A DNA stretch of 64,000 nt, from NCBI RefSeq assembly GCF_943193135.1, contig NZ_CALPCZ010000009.1, forward strand, positions 1 to 64,000, given 5' to 3'. The stretch is from Odoribacter lunatus. Its GTDB lineage: Bacteria; Bacteroidota; Bacteroidia; Bacteroidales; Marinifilaceae. The position numbers were made by a program, and so were the translations under genes. Shown in pieces: positions 9,551 to 18,335 of this stretch. Under the pieces are notes generated by a model. The model ran no database searches, was not told the DNA's origin, and was given only the letters and a program-made list of their open reading frames with translations. Within the stretch, counting starts at the first letter, position 1. Each line of letters opens with the position of its first letter.

Positions 9551-9558
9551 TACTTTTG
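9551..9558 (+). promoter_or_regulatory. -7 box of the pyridoxal kinase promoter
   Basis: TACTTTTG matches TAnnTTTG and lies 19 nt before the start at 9578, in a 214-nt A+T-rich divergent region with glnN. No clear -33 element was found. Confidence 0.45.
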
Positions 9559-9577
9559 TAGCGGAAAAACGAATCGT

Positions 9578-10438
9578 ATGAAAAAAGTCGCGGCAATTCA
9601 TGACTTATCGGGTTACGGAAGAGCATCACTGACAGTAGCCATTCCTATCTTATCAAACATGGGATATCAGGTATGCCCCTTACCCACGGCCATACTATCG
9701 GCACACAGCGAATACAAAAACTTTCGATGCCTGGATTTAACCGACCACATGACCTCAATTATAGAACATTGGAAAGAACTTCATCTCTCTTTCCATGCCC
9801 TCTATTCCGGCTATCTGGCCTCCGTAAAACAAATGGACATCGTTTCCCGCTTCTTCGACGACTTTAAGACACCCGATAATTTCATTTTAGTAGATCCGGT
9901 CTTGGGTGACCATCACCAGCTCTACCCGGGGATGGACCCCCTCATGGTAGAGGGTATGCGCCGCCTCTGCCGCAAAGCCGGCATCATCACGCCCAACTTG
10001 ACGGAAGCCGCTTTTCTTTTAGGCAAAAACGACAACCGGCACGTTTCTTTGCGGGAAGCCGCCGACTGGTGCAAGCAACTCAGCCACGAAGGGCCCGAAT
10101 ACGTCATCATCACCTCCGCTCCTTCCGAAAATGAGAAAAACACCAACACCATCGCCTACAGCCGGACGGACAACCGCACATGGCAGGTCATCGGCGACTA
10201 CATACCCGCGTCTTATCCCGGAACGGGCGACGCTTTTGCCAGTGTCATCACCGGCTGCCTGCTGAACGGTGACAGCCTGCCCGAAGCCGTAGACCGTGCC
10301 GTCTACTTCGTCAATATGGGCATCAAAACCACGTTCAACTACAACTGTCCCCCGTTGGACGGCATCTGTCAGGAAAAAGTATTGCATTATCTGAATGAGC
10401 CGTTACCGCACTCCCGGTATGAATTACTCCCCTTTTAA
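9578..10438 (+). CDS. Pyridoxal/pyridoxamine kinase
   Basis: A 286-residue kinase of the PfkB/ribokinase fold that phosphorylates pyridoxal or pyridoxamine in vitamin B6 salvage. Visible features are the N-terminal IHDLSGYGRASLT, the VDPVLGDHHQLYPG segment and the anion-hole/catalytic motif PASYPGTGDAFAS with its Asp base. Length matches PdxY (about 287). It is followed after 12 nt by a HAD hydrolase, so the two are probably co-transcribed. A ThiD-like hydroxymethylpyrimidine kinase is the alternative, less likely from the N-terminal motif. Confidence 0.88.
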   Translation: MKKVAAIHDLSGYGRASLTVAIPILSNMGYQVCPLPTAILSAHSEYKNFRCLDLTDHMTSIIEHWKELHLSFHALYSGYLASVKQMDIVSRFFDDFKTPDNFILVDPVLGDHHQLYPGMDPLMVEGMRRLCRKAGIITPNLTEAAFLLGKNDNRHVSLREAADWCKQLSHEGPEYVIITSAPSENEKNTNTIAYSRTDNRTWQVIGDYIPASYPGTGDAFASVITGCLLNGDSLPEAVDRAVYFVNMGIKTTFNYNCPPLDGICQEKVLHYLNEPLPHSRYELLPF

Positions 10439-10450
10439 GCCCTTGCCCGA

Positions 10451-11275
10451 ATGAAAGCCATTATTACGGATTTGGACGGAACCATTCTGCCGCAGGGCGA
10501 AAACATCAGCACCGCCACGATCAATACACTCAAACAATTGGGCAACCATCATGTCTTCCGAATCATCGCAACCGGCAGAACACTGTTTGCCGCCCGAAAA
10601 TTCCTGCCGGATGATTTCCCTATCGACTACCTCATATTCTCCTCCGGCACGGGCATCATGCGCTGGCAGGACAAGAAAATCCTCGTAAGTCATCACATCA
10701 GCCGGAAAGAAACGCAAGACATCGCCGATTACCTGTGGAATTACAACATCAATTTCACCATTCAGCAGGAAATACCGGACAACCATTACTTTTATTATAC
10801 CGACATCTATCCCAAACACACCGACTTTCAAAGAAGGGTGGAAAAATTTCAGGAATTCGGGACCATTATTCAAAACAGCGCGGAAATAAAAACCGCCGCC
10901 TCTCAAATAATCCTTATCCTGCATCCCGAACAAATAAAATTAATCGAAAAAATCAAAAAGGAACTGCCCGGCTACTCCGTCCTCCGTTCCACCTCCCCTT
11001 TCGACTACAAAGCCATCTGGCTGGAAATATATCCCCGCGGCATCAACAAAGGCTACACCTGTCGTGAATTACTGCGGATGCTTCACCTCTCCGGAGAAGA
11101 ATGCGCCGGTATTGGCAACGACTACAACGATACGGACTTTCTTGACATCTGTGCCCAAAGCTACGTTGTCGCCAACGCGCCGGAGCAACTCAAAGCATGC
11201 TATAAATCCGTTGCTTCCGACAGAAACAACGGATTTACGGAATGTGTATCCAAAATATGGAAACTGGAATTATAA
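10451..11275 (+). CDS. Cof-type HAD-IIB family hydrolase
   Basis: A 274-residue HAD phosphatase. Motif [11 protein letters not shown], with both catalytic aspartates is at residues 5-13; motif II is the ATGRT segment; motif III/IV is the Lys of NKGYT and [12 protein letters not shown]. The C2b-type cap lies between motifs II and III. Such enzymes dephosphorylate sugar phosphates or pyridoxal phosphate, so with the kinase upstream a role in B6 balance is possible (inference). The 3' end overlaps the convergent pyrF by 6 bp. Confidence 0.88.
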   Translation: MKAIITDLDGTILPQGENISTATINTLKQLGNHHVFRIIATGRTLFAARKFLPDDFPIDYLIFSSGTGIMRWQDKKILVSHHISRKETQDIADYLWNYNINFTIQQEIPDNHYFYYTDIYPKHTDFQRRVEKFQEFGTIIQNSAEIKTAASQIILILHPEQIKLIEKIKKELPGYSVLRSTSPFDYKAIWLEIYPRGINKGYTCRELLRMLHLSGEECAGIGNDYNDTDFLDICAQSYVVANAPEQLKACYKSVASDRNNGFTECVSKIWKLEL

Positions 11276-12097
11276 CACGTGATACTCCTTCAGTAAAGCC
11301 TCCATCTCCCGTTGGAGCTTGCAGGCTTCTTCCCCTGCCCGAACGGCAAAATTCTCGGTCTTGTCGGCAAAAATAATACCTCTGGAAGAATTTACGATAA
11401 GCCCGCAATGAGCATTCATACCGTATTTGGCAACCTCTTCCAGACTTCCGCCCTGCGCACCCACACCCGGCACCAACAGAAAATGGTCCGGAATAATCCG
11501 GCGGATACCTCCCAGCATCTCCGCTTTCGTCGCACCGACCACATACATCATATTCTCTTTATTTCCCCACTCCTGGGATTTCGTCAGCACCTTCTCATAC
11601 AACTTCTCACCCCCATTTTCAAAAAACTGGAAATCAAACGCCCCCTTGTTGGACGTCAATGCCAGCAATATCACCCATTTATTCTTATACTCCAGAAAAG
11701 GCGTAACCGAATCCTCTCCCATATAAGGAGCAACGGTAATCGCGTCAAAATCGAACGTCTCCAGAAACGCCTTGGCATACATGCGGGAAGTATTTCCGAT
11801 ATCTCCCCTTTTGGCATCGGCAATAATCAATATTTCCGGATAATGCTCCTTAATATAACGCACCGTCTTTTGCAGGCTAATCCAACCCTCTACACTGCGG
11901 CTCTCGTAAAAAGCGATATTCGGCTTGTAAGCCACCGTCACGGCCGCCGTAGCATCCACAATCCGTTTATTAAACTCAAAAACAGGATCCTCCTCTCCCG
12001 ACAAATGAGGCGGGAGTTTATCTATATCGGAGTCAAGCCCCACACACAAAAACGACTTTTTCTTCTTTATCTGTTCAAAAAGTTCCGTATAATTCAT
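11270..12097 (-). CDS. pyrF: Orotidine-5'-phosphate decarboxylase
   Basis: A 275-residue OMP decarboxylase of the longer subfamily 2; it converts OMP to UMP, the last step of de novo pyrimidine synthesis. The N-terminal [14 protein letters not shown] and the catalytic [12 protein letters not shown] segment with its Lys-Asp pair are visible. It starts 11 nt after the stop of prfA and is the last gene of the minus-strand run yraN-osmC-prfA-pyrF; the prfA-pyrF pairing is common in Bacteroidota. Confidence 0.95.
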   Translation of the reverse strand: MNYTELFEQIKKKKSFLCVGLDSDIDKLPPHLSGEEDPVFEFNKRIVDATAAVTVAYKPNIAFYESRSVEGWISLQKTVRYIKEHYPEILIIADAKRGDIGNTSRMYAKAFLETFDFDAITVAPYMGEDSVTPFLEYKNKWVILLALTSNKGAFDFQFFENGGEKLYEKVLTKSQEWGNKENMMYVVGATKAEMLGGIRRIIPDHFLLVPGVGAQGGSLEEVAKYGMNAHCGLIVNSSRGIIFADKTENFAVRAGEEACKLQREMEALLKEYHVL

Positions 12098-12108
12098 AAT
12101 AATCTATT

Positions 12109-13215
12109 TTAAAGACCGCTTGCTTTCAAGCGCTCGGTATTCTCCTCTATCTGCAATTTCTCGATAATCTCATCAATCTCCCCGTCCATCACGGCCGCCA
12201 GATTATACAGGGTAAAATTAATGCGGTGGTCCGTCACCCGTCCCTGGGGATAATTATAAGTCCGGATTTTGGCCGACCTGTCGCCGGTAGACACCATCGT
12301 CCGTCTCTTGGCAGATATATCGTCGAGATACTTCTGATGCTCCTTATCGTAAATAAAAGAACGCAACCGGGTCAGCGCCCGCTCTTTATTTTTCGGTTGG
12401 TCGCGCGTCTCCGTACACTCAATCAATATCTCCTCCGCCACCCCTGTATTCGGATTCTTCCACATATACCGCAAACGCACACCCGATTCCACCTTGTTCA
12501 CATTCTGTCCTCCCGCCCCGCTCGAACGGAAAGTATCCCATTTAATCTCCCCCTCATTGATTTGTACGTCAAACTCCTCCGCCTCCGGCAACACGGCAAC
12601 CGTCGCCGCCGAAGTATGCACCCGTCCCTGCGTCTCCGTCTCCGGCACCCGCTGCACCCGATGCACACCCGACTCATACTTTAAAATCCCGTACACCCCG
12701 CTTCCGGACACGCTGGCCACAATCTCCTTGTATCCGCCGGCCGTCCCCTCATTCGCATTCGTCACCTCCAGTTTCCATCCCTGCTTTTCACAAAACCTCA
12801 CATACATCCGAAACAAATCCCCCGCAAAAAGACACGCCTCATCACCGCCCGTACCTCCCCGGATTTCCAGGATGGCATTCTTACTGTCCTCCGGCTCTGC
12901 CGGAATCAACAACATCTTTATCTGCTGCTCCATCTCCGGCAACTTCTCTGTCAGTTCATCCAGCTCCATCTGCGCCATTTCCCGCAACTCCTTATCACTC
13001 TCCGACGCCAGAATCTCCCGCGACTCCTCCACGGTCCGGCAAGCCGCCGCATAACGGTCCGCCACCGCCGTAATCTCCTCCAACTCCTTATACTCTTTCG
13101 TCAAACGCACATAACGCTTCATATCCTGAATCACATCAGGGTCTGTGATCAATTGTCCGATTTCCCGGAAACGGATATAATACGTCTCCAATTTCTCTAA
13201 CAGCGGATTCTCCAT
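12109..13215 (-). CDS. prfA: Peptide chain release factor 1
   Basis: A 368-residue class I release factor that reads UAA and UAG and triggers hydrolysis of peptidyl-tRNA. The universal GGQ motif is in SSGAGGQNVNKVESGVR, and the domain 2 segment RVPETETQGRVHTSAATV is typical of the family. Length is close to the usual 355-370. The N-terminus MENPLLEKLETYYIRFREI is a standard start. It shares an operon with pyrF downstream. Confidence 0.97.
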   Translation of the reverse strand: MENPLLEKLETYYIRFREIGQLITDPDVIQDMKRYVRLTKEYKELEEITAVADRYAAACRTVEESREILASESDKELREMAQMELDELTEKLPEMEQQIKMLLIPAEPEDSKNAILEIRGGTGGDEACLFAGDLFRMYVRFCEKQGWKLEVTNANEGTAGGYKEIVASVSGSGVYGILKYESGVHRVQRVPETETQGRVHTSAATVAVLPEAEEFDVQINEGEIKWDTFRSSGAGGQNVNKVESGVRLRYMWKNPNTGVAEEILIECTETRDQPKNKERALTRLRSFIYDKEHQKYLDDISAKRRTMVSTGDRSAKIRTYNYPQGRVTDHRINFTLYNLAAVMDGEIDEIIEKLQIEENTERLKASGL

Positions 13216-13274
13216 GTACTCGGTTTTCTATAATTTCACGACAAAAATAATATTTTTTACACGAAATAAATCCC

Positions 13275-13688
13275 CTACTTCTTCCACTCCAGCCGGACAT
13301 TCTGTATCAGCTGCTCGCTCAGGCTGAAATGAACCGCACAGCTCTTCGTCGTCCTTTCCAAAGCTGTCTTGTGCTTATCGGAAAACTCCCGGTCGGGCAT
13401 GTGAAACACAATCTCCACCTCCCCAATTCTCCGGTGGGGCTCCTGCGCCATTTTCTTGGTAATTTCAATCTCCGTCCCCGTCAGGTCAATCCCCGCATTA
13501 TCCGCATAAATCCCCATCGTCGTCATCATACACGCCGCCAAAGACGTTGCACATAAATCCGTCGGGGAAAAAGCCTCCCCCTTCCCGTGATTGTCCACGG
13601 GAGCGTCCGTCACAATCTTCGTGCCGCTCTGAAGATGTTCACACTCTACTCTTAATCCTCCTAAATACCTTGCTTTTACTGTTGCCAT
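13275..13688 (-). CDS. OsmC family protein
   Basis: A 137-residue OsmC/Ohr-like protein, a family that reduces organic hydroperoxides with a Cys pair. The two family cysteines are visible in TDLCATSLAACMMTTMG and KSCAVHFSLS. The start at 13688 (ATG) is preferred to an in-frame TTG 9 nt upstream. It lies between yraN and prfA with gaps of 34 and 59 nt, so co-transcription is plausible. Peroxidase function is a family inference. Confidence 0.88.
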   Translation of the reverse strand: MATVKARYLGGLRVECEHLQSGTKIVTDAPVDNHGKGEAFSPTDLCATSLAACMMTTMGIYADNAGIDLTGTEIEITKKMAQEPHRRIGEVEIVFHMPDREFSDKHKTALERTTKSCAVHFSLSEQLIQNVRLEWKK

Positions 13689-13722
13689 TTCTTTCAATTA
13701 TTAATTAATACATCATTTATCT

Positions 13723-14076
13723 CTAATCAAACACCTGTATCGCCTCCGGGAAATGCTCCACCGCCCCGCTCTCCGCATCCACAAGTACCAAATCAAACCG
13801 CAACTCCCTGACCAACCGACGCCGTTCCAGATAGGCCGCACCCGCCGCCAGCAAATTACGCTTCTTTTTCCTGTCCATCAACTCGGCGGGATATTCCGTC
13901 CCGTTCCGGCGGGTCTTCACTTCTACAATAATGACACACTTTCCGTCCGTACATATTATATCCACCTCCTTATGCCCTATCCGCCAATTGCGCTCCAATA
14001 TAACATATCCCCCGGCTTCCAGATACTCCGCAGCCCTTTTCTCTCCGTCACAACCTATATCCGCCTTCGTCATCAT
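13723..14076 (-). CDS. UPF0102 (YraN) family endonuclease-like protein
   Basis: A 117-residue YraN family protein with a PD-(D/E)XK-like fold. Motifs visible are GEKRAAEYLEAGGYVILERNWR, the Asp of KEVDIIC and the catalytic-type VEVKTRR. The family is widespread, often linked to DNA processing or competence, but its substrate is not established. It is the first gene of the minus-strand run toward prfA. Confidence 0.88.
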   Translation of the reverse strand: MMTKADIGCDGEKRAAEYLEAGGYVILERNWRIGHKEVDIICTDGKCVIIVEVKTRRNGTEYPAELMDRKKKRNLLAAGAAYLERRRLVRELRFDLVLVDAESGAVEHFPEAIQVFD

Positions 14077-14156
14077 GCAAAAGTTTTAACCAAAAATAAA
14101 TAAAAAAACGGGAACAACAATACCTGCCCTCACAGAAAGATTTCGGCAATTTTACT

Positions 14157-14188
14157 TTTGAATTTCTAAACTTTATTGTATATCTTTG
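14157..14188 (+). promoter_or_regulatory. Promoter of the glycogen-synthase-like gene
   Basis: TTTG at 14157-14160 and TATCTTTG at 14181-14188 are separated by 20 bp, the canonical Bacteroidales arrangement. Transcription would begin just after an in-frame ATG at 14190, so the ATG at 14214 is the likely start. Confidence 0.7.
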
Positions 14189-14213
14189 TATGGTTTTTAG
14201 AAAACTACCGTCT

Positions 14214-15029
14214 ATGTCTAAAAAAAGAGTCTTATTTATATCCTCGGAAATAATGCCTTATTTACCCGAAACGGAAATGTCTCACATCGGAAGATATTTA
14301 CCTCAAGGCATACAGGAAAAAGGAAAAGAAATCCGCACATTCATGCCGCGTTTCGGTTGCATTAACGAAAGACGCAACCAGTTGCACGAAGTCATTCGTT
14401 TATCGGGGATGAACCTCATCATCAACGACACGGACCACCCTTTGATTATCAAAGTTGCCTCCATACAAGCCGCCCGCATGCAAGTATACTTCATCGACAA
14501 TGAAGACTACTTCCACCATAGGCAAATTGTCCGGGACGATCAAGGCGTCTTCTACGAAGACAACGACGAAAGAGCCATTTTCTTTGCAAGAGGAGTCTTA
14601 GAGACCGTCAAGAAGCTCAGATGGGATCCGGATTTAATCTATTGCCAGGGATGGTTTACGGCTTTAATTCCCCTTTATCTGAAAAAAGAATACTTCGACG
14701 ACCCCATGTTCGCCCGCTCGCAGGTAGTATATTCCACCTCTGACGATTATTTTGAAGGAAGCCTGAAGAAAAGTTTTCACAAAAAAATACTGACGGGCAG
14801 CGTCGTTGCCAAAGACGTGGCGCAGGTGAAAGAACCGACGTATGACAACATCAACAAATTGGCATTTTCCTACGCAGACGGCATCATCCTGAACACGCCC
14901 GACCTCTCTCCGGAATTAAAAGACTACGCGGTCAATACCCAAAAACCGGTGCTCGAATACCCGAACAAAGAAGAATACATCGACGTCTACTCCGATTTCT
15001 TCGATAAAATCATGGATGCCCAGAAATAA
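14214..15029 (+). CDS. Glycogen/starch synthase-like protein, N-terminal (GT5) domain only
   Basis: A 271-residue protein corresponding to the N-terminal half of GT5 glycogen synthase. Recognisable segments are KRVLFISSEIMPYLPETEM, RTFMPRFGCINERR, the DERAIFFARGVLET helix and the PDLIYCQGWFTALIPLYLKK segment that corresponds to the family's HDWHT region. The C-terminal GT-B domain that binds ADP-glucose is missing, and the usual KTGGL glycine loop is replaced by SHIGRYLPQG. This short form is common in Bacteroidota, so activity as a synthase is doubtful; an intact regulatory or glycan-binding role is possible. A strong terminator follows. Confidence 0.8.
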   Translation: MSKKRVLFISSEIMPYLPETEMSHIGRYLPQGIQEKGKEIRTFMPRFGCINERRNQLHEVIRLSGMNLIINDTDHPLIIKVASIQAARMQVYFIDNEDYFHHRQIVRDDQGVFYEDNDERAIFFARGVLETVKKLRWDPDLIYCQGWFTALIPLYLKKEYFDDPMFARSQVVYSTSDDYFEGSLKKSFHKKILTGSVVAKDVAQVKEPTYDNINKLAFSYADGIILNTPDLSPELKDYAVNTQKPVLEYPNKEEYIDVYSDFFDKIMDAQK

Positions 15030-15047
15030 AAAAAACTGTTTATATAA

Positions 15048-15093
15048 AAAACGTTCCCGAAAAGTCTTGATGTATCTTTTTCGGGAACGTTTT
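15048..15093. terminator. Bidirectional terminator
   Basis: The 16-bp stem AAAACGTTCCCGAAAA (15048-15063) / TTTTCGGGAACGTTTT (15078-15093) lies between the convergent glycogen-synthase-like gene and galE. Confidence 0.88.
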
Positions 15094-15117
15094 ATTTTAC
15101 ACCTGTCCGGCGGAGTA

Positions 15118-16137
15118 CTATCCTTTACCCAACTTCTCCTGCCATCTCCACGTATTCGCCAACGTCTCCACCAAAGGCACTCCGGCTTTCCAGCCCAGTT
15201 CCGTATTCGCCACCGTGGTATCCGCCCACACTTTCTCGATATCTCCCGCACGACGGCCGACAATCTTATAATTCACCTTCTTACCCGTTGCCTTCTCAAA
15301 AGCCTGAATCAATTCCAGCACGGAAACACCGTTACCCGTACCGATATTAAAATACTCGTAATTAGCCTTATTCTTGCCGTCCAGCAAACGACGAATCGCC
15401 ACCACGTGAGCCTTGGCCAAATCGATAACATCTATATAATCCCGCACCGGCGTACCGTCAGGCGTATTGTAATCATTCCCGAACACACTCAACTGTTCAC
15501 GGATACCGGCAACCGTCTGTGTCAGATAAGGAATCAGATTATTGGGCACCCCGTTCGGCAACTCCCCGATACAAGCGGAAGGATGGGCACCAATCGGATT
15601 GAAATAACGCAAGGCGATCAGATTCATATCCTTCTCCACTTTCGCCAAATCGCGCAAAATATCCTCACACATCGCCTTTGTATTGCCGTAAGGCGACTCG
15701 GCCTGCTTGCGCGGTGTCTGCTCCGTCACCGGCAAAACATCGGCTTGCCCGTACACCGTACAGGAAGAAGAAAATACCAGATTCTTTACACCGAACTCCC
15801 GCATGGAAAGCAGTACATTCATCAAAGAATTCAAATTATTCTTATAATACTCCAGCGGCATGCTCACCGACTCGCCCACCGCCTTCAGCGCTGCAAAATG
15901 AATCACCGCCTTGATATCCCGATGGCGGGCAAAAAAATCACGGGTAGCCTTCTCGTCCGTCAAATCGAACTGTTCAAACTCCGGACGCACACCTGTAATC
16001 TTTTCAATACCGTCCAATACCTGAATATTGGAATTACACAAATTATCCACGATGACCACTTCAAAACCGCTCTGCTGAAGTTCCACCACCGTATGCGAAC
16101 CGATATAGCCGGTTCCTCCCGTAACAAATACTTTCAT
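15118..16137 (-). CDS. galE: UDP-glucose 4-epimerase
   Basis: A 339-residue short-chain dehydrogenase/reductase that interconverts UDP-glucose and UDP-galactose for the Leloir pathway and glycan synthesis. The NAD-binding TGGTGYIGSH is at residues 6-15, the catalytic Ser lies in FSSSCTVYG, and YGNTK gives the catalytic Tyr-x-x-x-Lys. RYFNPIGAHPS is the usual substrate-binding segment. Length matches the family (about 338-345). Monocistronic, convergent with the preceding gene. Confidence 0.96.
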   Translation of the reverse strand: MKVFVTGGTGYIGSHTVVELQQSGFEVVIVDNLCNSNIQVLDGIEKITGVRPEFEQFDLTDEKATRDFFARHRDIKAVIHFAALKAVGESVSMPLEYYKNNLNSLMNVLLSMREFGVKNLVFSSSCTVYGQADVLPVTEQTPRKQAESPYGNTKAMCEDILRDLAKVEKDMNLIALRYFNPIGAHPSACIGELPNGVPNNLIPYLTQTVAGIREQLSVFGNDYNTPDGTPVRDYIDVIDLAKAHVVAIRRLLDGKNKANYEYFNIGTGNGVSVLELIQAFEKATGKKVNYKIVGRRAGDIEKVWADTTVANTELGWKAGVPLVETLANTWRWQEKLGKG

Positions 16138-16227
16138 TTTATTCTATTTAAAAAATTATTTCTGACCTTTCGGACATACAAAGTAAGCAATAAAATATCA
16201 ATTTTTGCAAAAAGATTCCGTTTTGTA

Positions 16228-16257
16228 TTGCAATATCAAATATTTTTTCTACTTTTG
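16228..16257 (+). promoter_or_regulatory. Promoter of the HU-CCDC81-like gene
   Basis: TTG at 16228-16230 and TACTTTTG at 16250-16257 are separated by 19 bp. The -7 box lies 5 nt before the ATG at 16262, giving a very short or leaderless transcript and ruling out the upstream in-frame start at 16205. Confidence 0.6.
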
Positions 16258-16261
16258 TAGT

Positions 16262-17011
16262 ATGCATAGATTTATAGAATATATATCCGATCTTCTTTTC
16301 CTGCATGATTGCGTAATCATTCCTGAATTCGGGGGATTTATATGCAATTACCAAAGTGCAGCCATTGATGAAGAAAGCGGCATCATTTGCCCTCCGGCAA
16401 AAATGATTGTATTCAACCGGAATCTGAAGCACAACGACGGTTTATTGGTCAACTGGGTGGCATCCAAAGAAAACATCCCTTACCAGAAAGCCGCCAAACA
16501 AGTGGAACTCTTTACCGAAGAACTGAAAGTAAAACTCAACCAACGGCAAAGAATCGCATTCGGCGACCTCGGCACATTTTATACCGATCGCAGGTTCAAT
16601 ATCATTTTTGAAAGCGACGACTATAACTTTTTGGCCGACACCTACGGAATGGAGAAAATCGAGGTGCAAAAGCTAACATCGGAAGCACCCAAAAACACTT
16701 CTTCACAAATTCACATCCCTTCCGGTTCCGAACTGCCTCCGTATACCTATCTCAACATGGAGTCCCGGAATTGGGTACACCGTCTGTTAAAATACGGAAT
16801 GGCGGCTGCCATACTTGCCGGTATCATCTTCCTGTCCCATCTTGCTTATATTTATTGGGACACCGACTACACGCAAGGAGGAGTTGCCACAGCCACCGTA
16901 CAGCCTATCCTTCCGCAAATGCAAACAAATGCGAATGCACAGGCTAAAAACTTCCAGTTGGTCATATCACCTGACTATGACTACGTCAATTATGACCCGT
17001 TAGCAGATTAA
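16262..17011 (+). CDS. HU-CCDC81-like domain membrane protein
   Basis: A 249-residue protein. The first ~130 residues (MHRFIEYISDLLFLHDCVIIPEFGGFI, later RIAFGDLGTFYTD) match the HU-like domain of bacterial CCDC81-type proteins, a divergent HU/IHF fold found in Bacteroidota together with a single TM helix and often a SPOR domain. One TM helix is visible at about residues 175-200 (MAAAILAGIIFLSHLAYIYW), followed by a short, non-SPOR tail. The N-terminal domain would be cytoplasmic, so a membrane-tethered DNA-associated or division-related role is possible but unproven. Confidence 0.75.
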   Translation: MHRFIEYISDLLFLHDCVIIPEFGGFICNYQSAAIDEESGIICPPAKMIVFNRNLKHNDGLLVNWVASKENIPYQKAAKQVELFTEELKVKLNQRQRIAFGDLGTFYTDRRFNIIFESDDYNFLADTYGMEKIEVQKLTSEAPKNTSSQIHIPSGSELPPYTYLNMESRNWVHRLLKYGMAAAILAGIIFLSHLAYIYWDTDYTQGGVATATVQPILPQMQTNANAQAKNFQLVISPDYDYVNYDPLAD

Positions 17012-17017
17012 ATCCTC

Positions 17018-17755
17018 TCAATCAGGCAAATTACACAATGCATTCACGGCACAGAACAGAATGTAAAGGGGTATAATAAAAGGTAATATCATCCACCCGC
17101 AACACATGGCGAGCACAACAAGCGTGCCGAAATACATATAGACCGATTTGTTCTCCTGCCAGCCGAATCCGGAAATCTTCAAAGAAAACATCGGAAGTTC
17201 CGACACCAGTAAGAGGGACAGAATAACCGTACAAATCGCCAGTTCCCATACATTTCCGAAAAACGCACTGTAAAACTCAGGCGCTTTCAACCGGGTGAAA
17301 ACCAACGTCACCCAAAACAAAGCATGCGCAGGCACCGGCAGACCGATAAAAGAAACAGACTGCCGCGTATCCAGATTAAATTTGGCCAGTCTGAAAGCAG
17401 AAAAAACAGGTATCAACAAAGGAACAAACAACAACACCCGCTCGTAAACCGCCAACAGTTCCCAACTCTCCACCCCTTCCGGCAACAACAGTTCCCGAAT
17501 CAGCAAATGCGCCAACAGCGCCGGAGCGACACCGAAACTAATCACATCCGCCAGGGAATCCAACTCCTTCCCCATATCCGACTTCACGTGCAAAAGGCGC
17601 GCCACCATCCCGTCAAAAAAATCAAACACCATTCCGATCAAAATAAAACAGGCCGCCCAAACCAGCTCTCCATACAAAGCCATAAACACGGACATCGCTC
17701 CCGAAGCCGCATTCAATCCCGTTATCAGATTAGGAATATATTTTTTCTTATTCAT
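17018..17755 (-). CDS. pssA: CDP-diacylglycerol-serine O-phosphatidyltransferase
   Basis: A 245-residue integral membrane CDP-alcohol phosphatidyltransferase that makes phosphatidylserine, the precursor of phosphatidylethanolamine. The signature D-G-x2-A-R-x8-G-x3-D-x3-D is complete (DGMVAR, then G and two Asp in GKELDSLADV). Several hydrophobic helices follow. The start at 17755 (MNKKKYIPNLITGLNAA) is the family-typical one; an upstream start at 17809 would add 18 unrelated residues. It converges on the HU-like gene with only 6 nt between stops. Confidence 0.93.
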   Translation of the reverse strand: MNKKKYIPNLITGLNAASGAMSVFMALYGELVWAACFILIGMVFDFFDGMVARLLHVKSDMGKELDSLADVISFGVAPALLAHLLIRELLLPEGVESWELLAVYERVLLFVPLLIPVFSAFRLAKFNLDTRQSVSFIGLPVPAHALFWVTLVFTRLKAPEFYSAFFGNVWELAICTVILSLLLVSELPMFSLKISGFGWQENKSVYMYFGTLVVLAMCCGWMILPFIIPLYILFCAVNALCNLPD

Positions 17756-17860
17756 AGGTCGCAACCCTTTAGATTTAGCGAACGAAAATACAACAAAAAA
17801 ACGATTCACCCAAATTCCGCCTTCCCCACCGCCAGTCTACGAAGAAACAAGCTACTATCC

Positions 17861-17919
17861 GGGTAGAGACCGGGTCCTTTCTCTACCCCCTCCCTACCCC
17901 CTCTCTACCCTTTCCCTAC
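17861..17919. repeat. Degenerate CTACCC tandem tract with a hairpin
   Basis: Units TCTACCCCC, CCCTACCCC, CTCTACCC and CCCTAC follow one another at 17880-17919. GGGTAGAG at 17861-17868 is the exact complement of CTCTACCC at 17881-17888, so a hairpin can form. Confidence 0.6.
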
Positions 17920-18100
17920 TCACGGGCAGAAAAAAAGTAGGCCGATACCGGCGACGAATCCCGCGAAACCTCCGGTTACCATACGGACAATAGCCGGAAT
18001 CCTTACGTTATAAGAGCGTTTGTAAAAGAAACTAAATTTAACTACATTTGACGCGTTCGCGTGACTTTGCTTACACGAACGTACGTATTTGATTAAAAGC

Positions 18101-18270
18101 GTTTCGGCTTTATCCTTGTATAGAAATCTGGACAATTTCAACGCCAAGGGATAGCGATACAAACGCTCATGCTTGTCCTATATACCTACCAAGTTATATT
18201 CGGTCTGGCGTGGGGTGTCGTTTTATTTTGGCGTTAGGAAGTCCAGATCCTCTATACAGATAAAACGGAA
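18101..18270. repeat. Imperfect inverted repeat, arms about 45 bp
   Basis: The left arm (about 18101-18149) and right arm (about 18227-18270) share in inverted order the blocks TTTATC, TGTATAGA, ATCTGGAC and AACGCCAA with small differences between blocks. About 77 bp separate the arms. Mismatch pattern with conserved blocks suggests a conserved structure or degenerated terminal repeats. Confidence 0.55.
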
Positions 18271-18335
18271 AAATTCCCACGCTTTTTGTGTGCTATAAAC
18301 CTGTCTCTTGGGGAATGGAGACCCAAAAACATTAC

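Larger units (their letters stand above)
17756..18335. other. 580-bp gene-poor, repeat-rich gap at the border of a lineage-specific region
   Basis: No supported gene. It holds a pyrimidine-rich CTACCC repeat tract (17861-17919) and a large imperfect inverted repeat (18101-18270), with a further inverted pair GAGCGTTTGT (18014-18023) / ACAAACGCTC (18159-18168). A minus-strand open frame at 17920-18162 (80 codons, ending in a hydrophobic segment GGFAGFVAGIGLLFF) is possible but I do not recognise it and it runs through the repeat. The region may be a mobile-element scar or encode a structured RNA. Confidence 0.5.

Noticed and set aside
15016-16260. 414-codon frame antisense to galE
   Set aside because: galE is complete with all motifs on the other strand; the antisense product is a composition artefact.
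17920-18162. 80-codon minus-strand frame with a hydrophobic end
   Set aside because: It crosses one arm of the large inverted repeat, starts in a gene-poor area and matches nothing I know; possible, but not supported enough to annotate as a gene.
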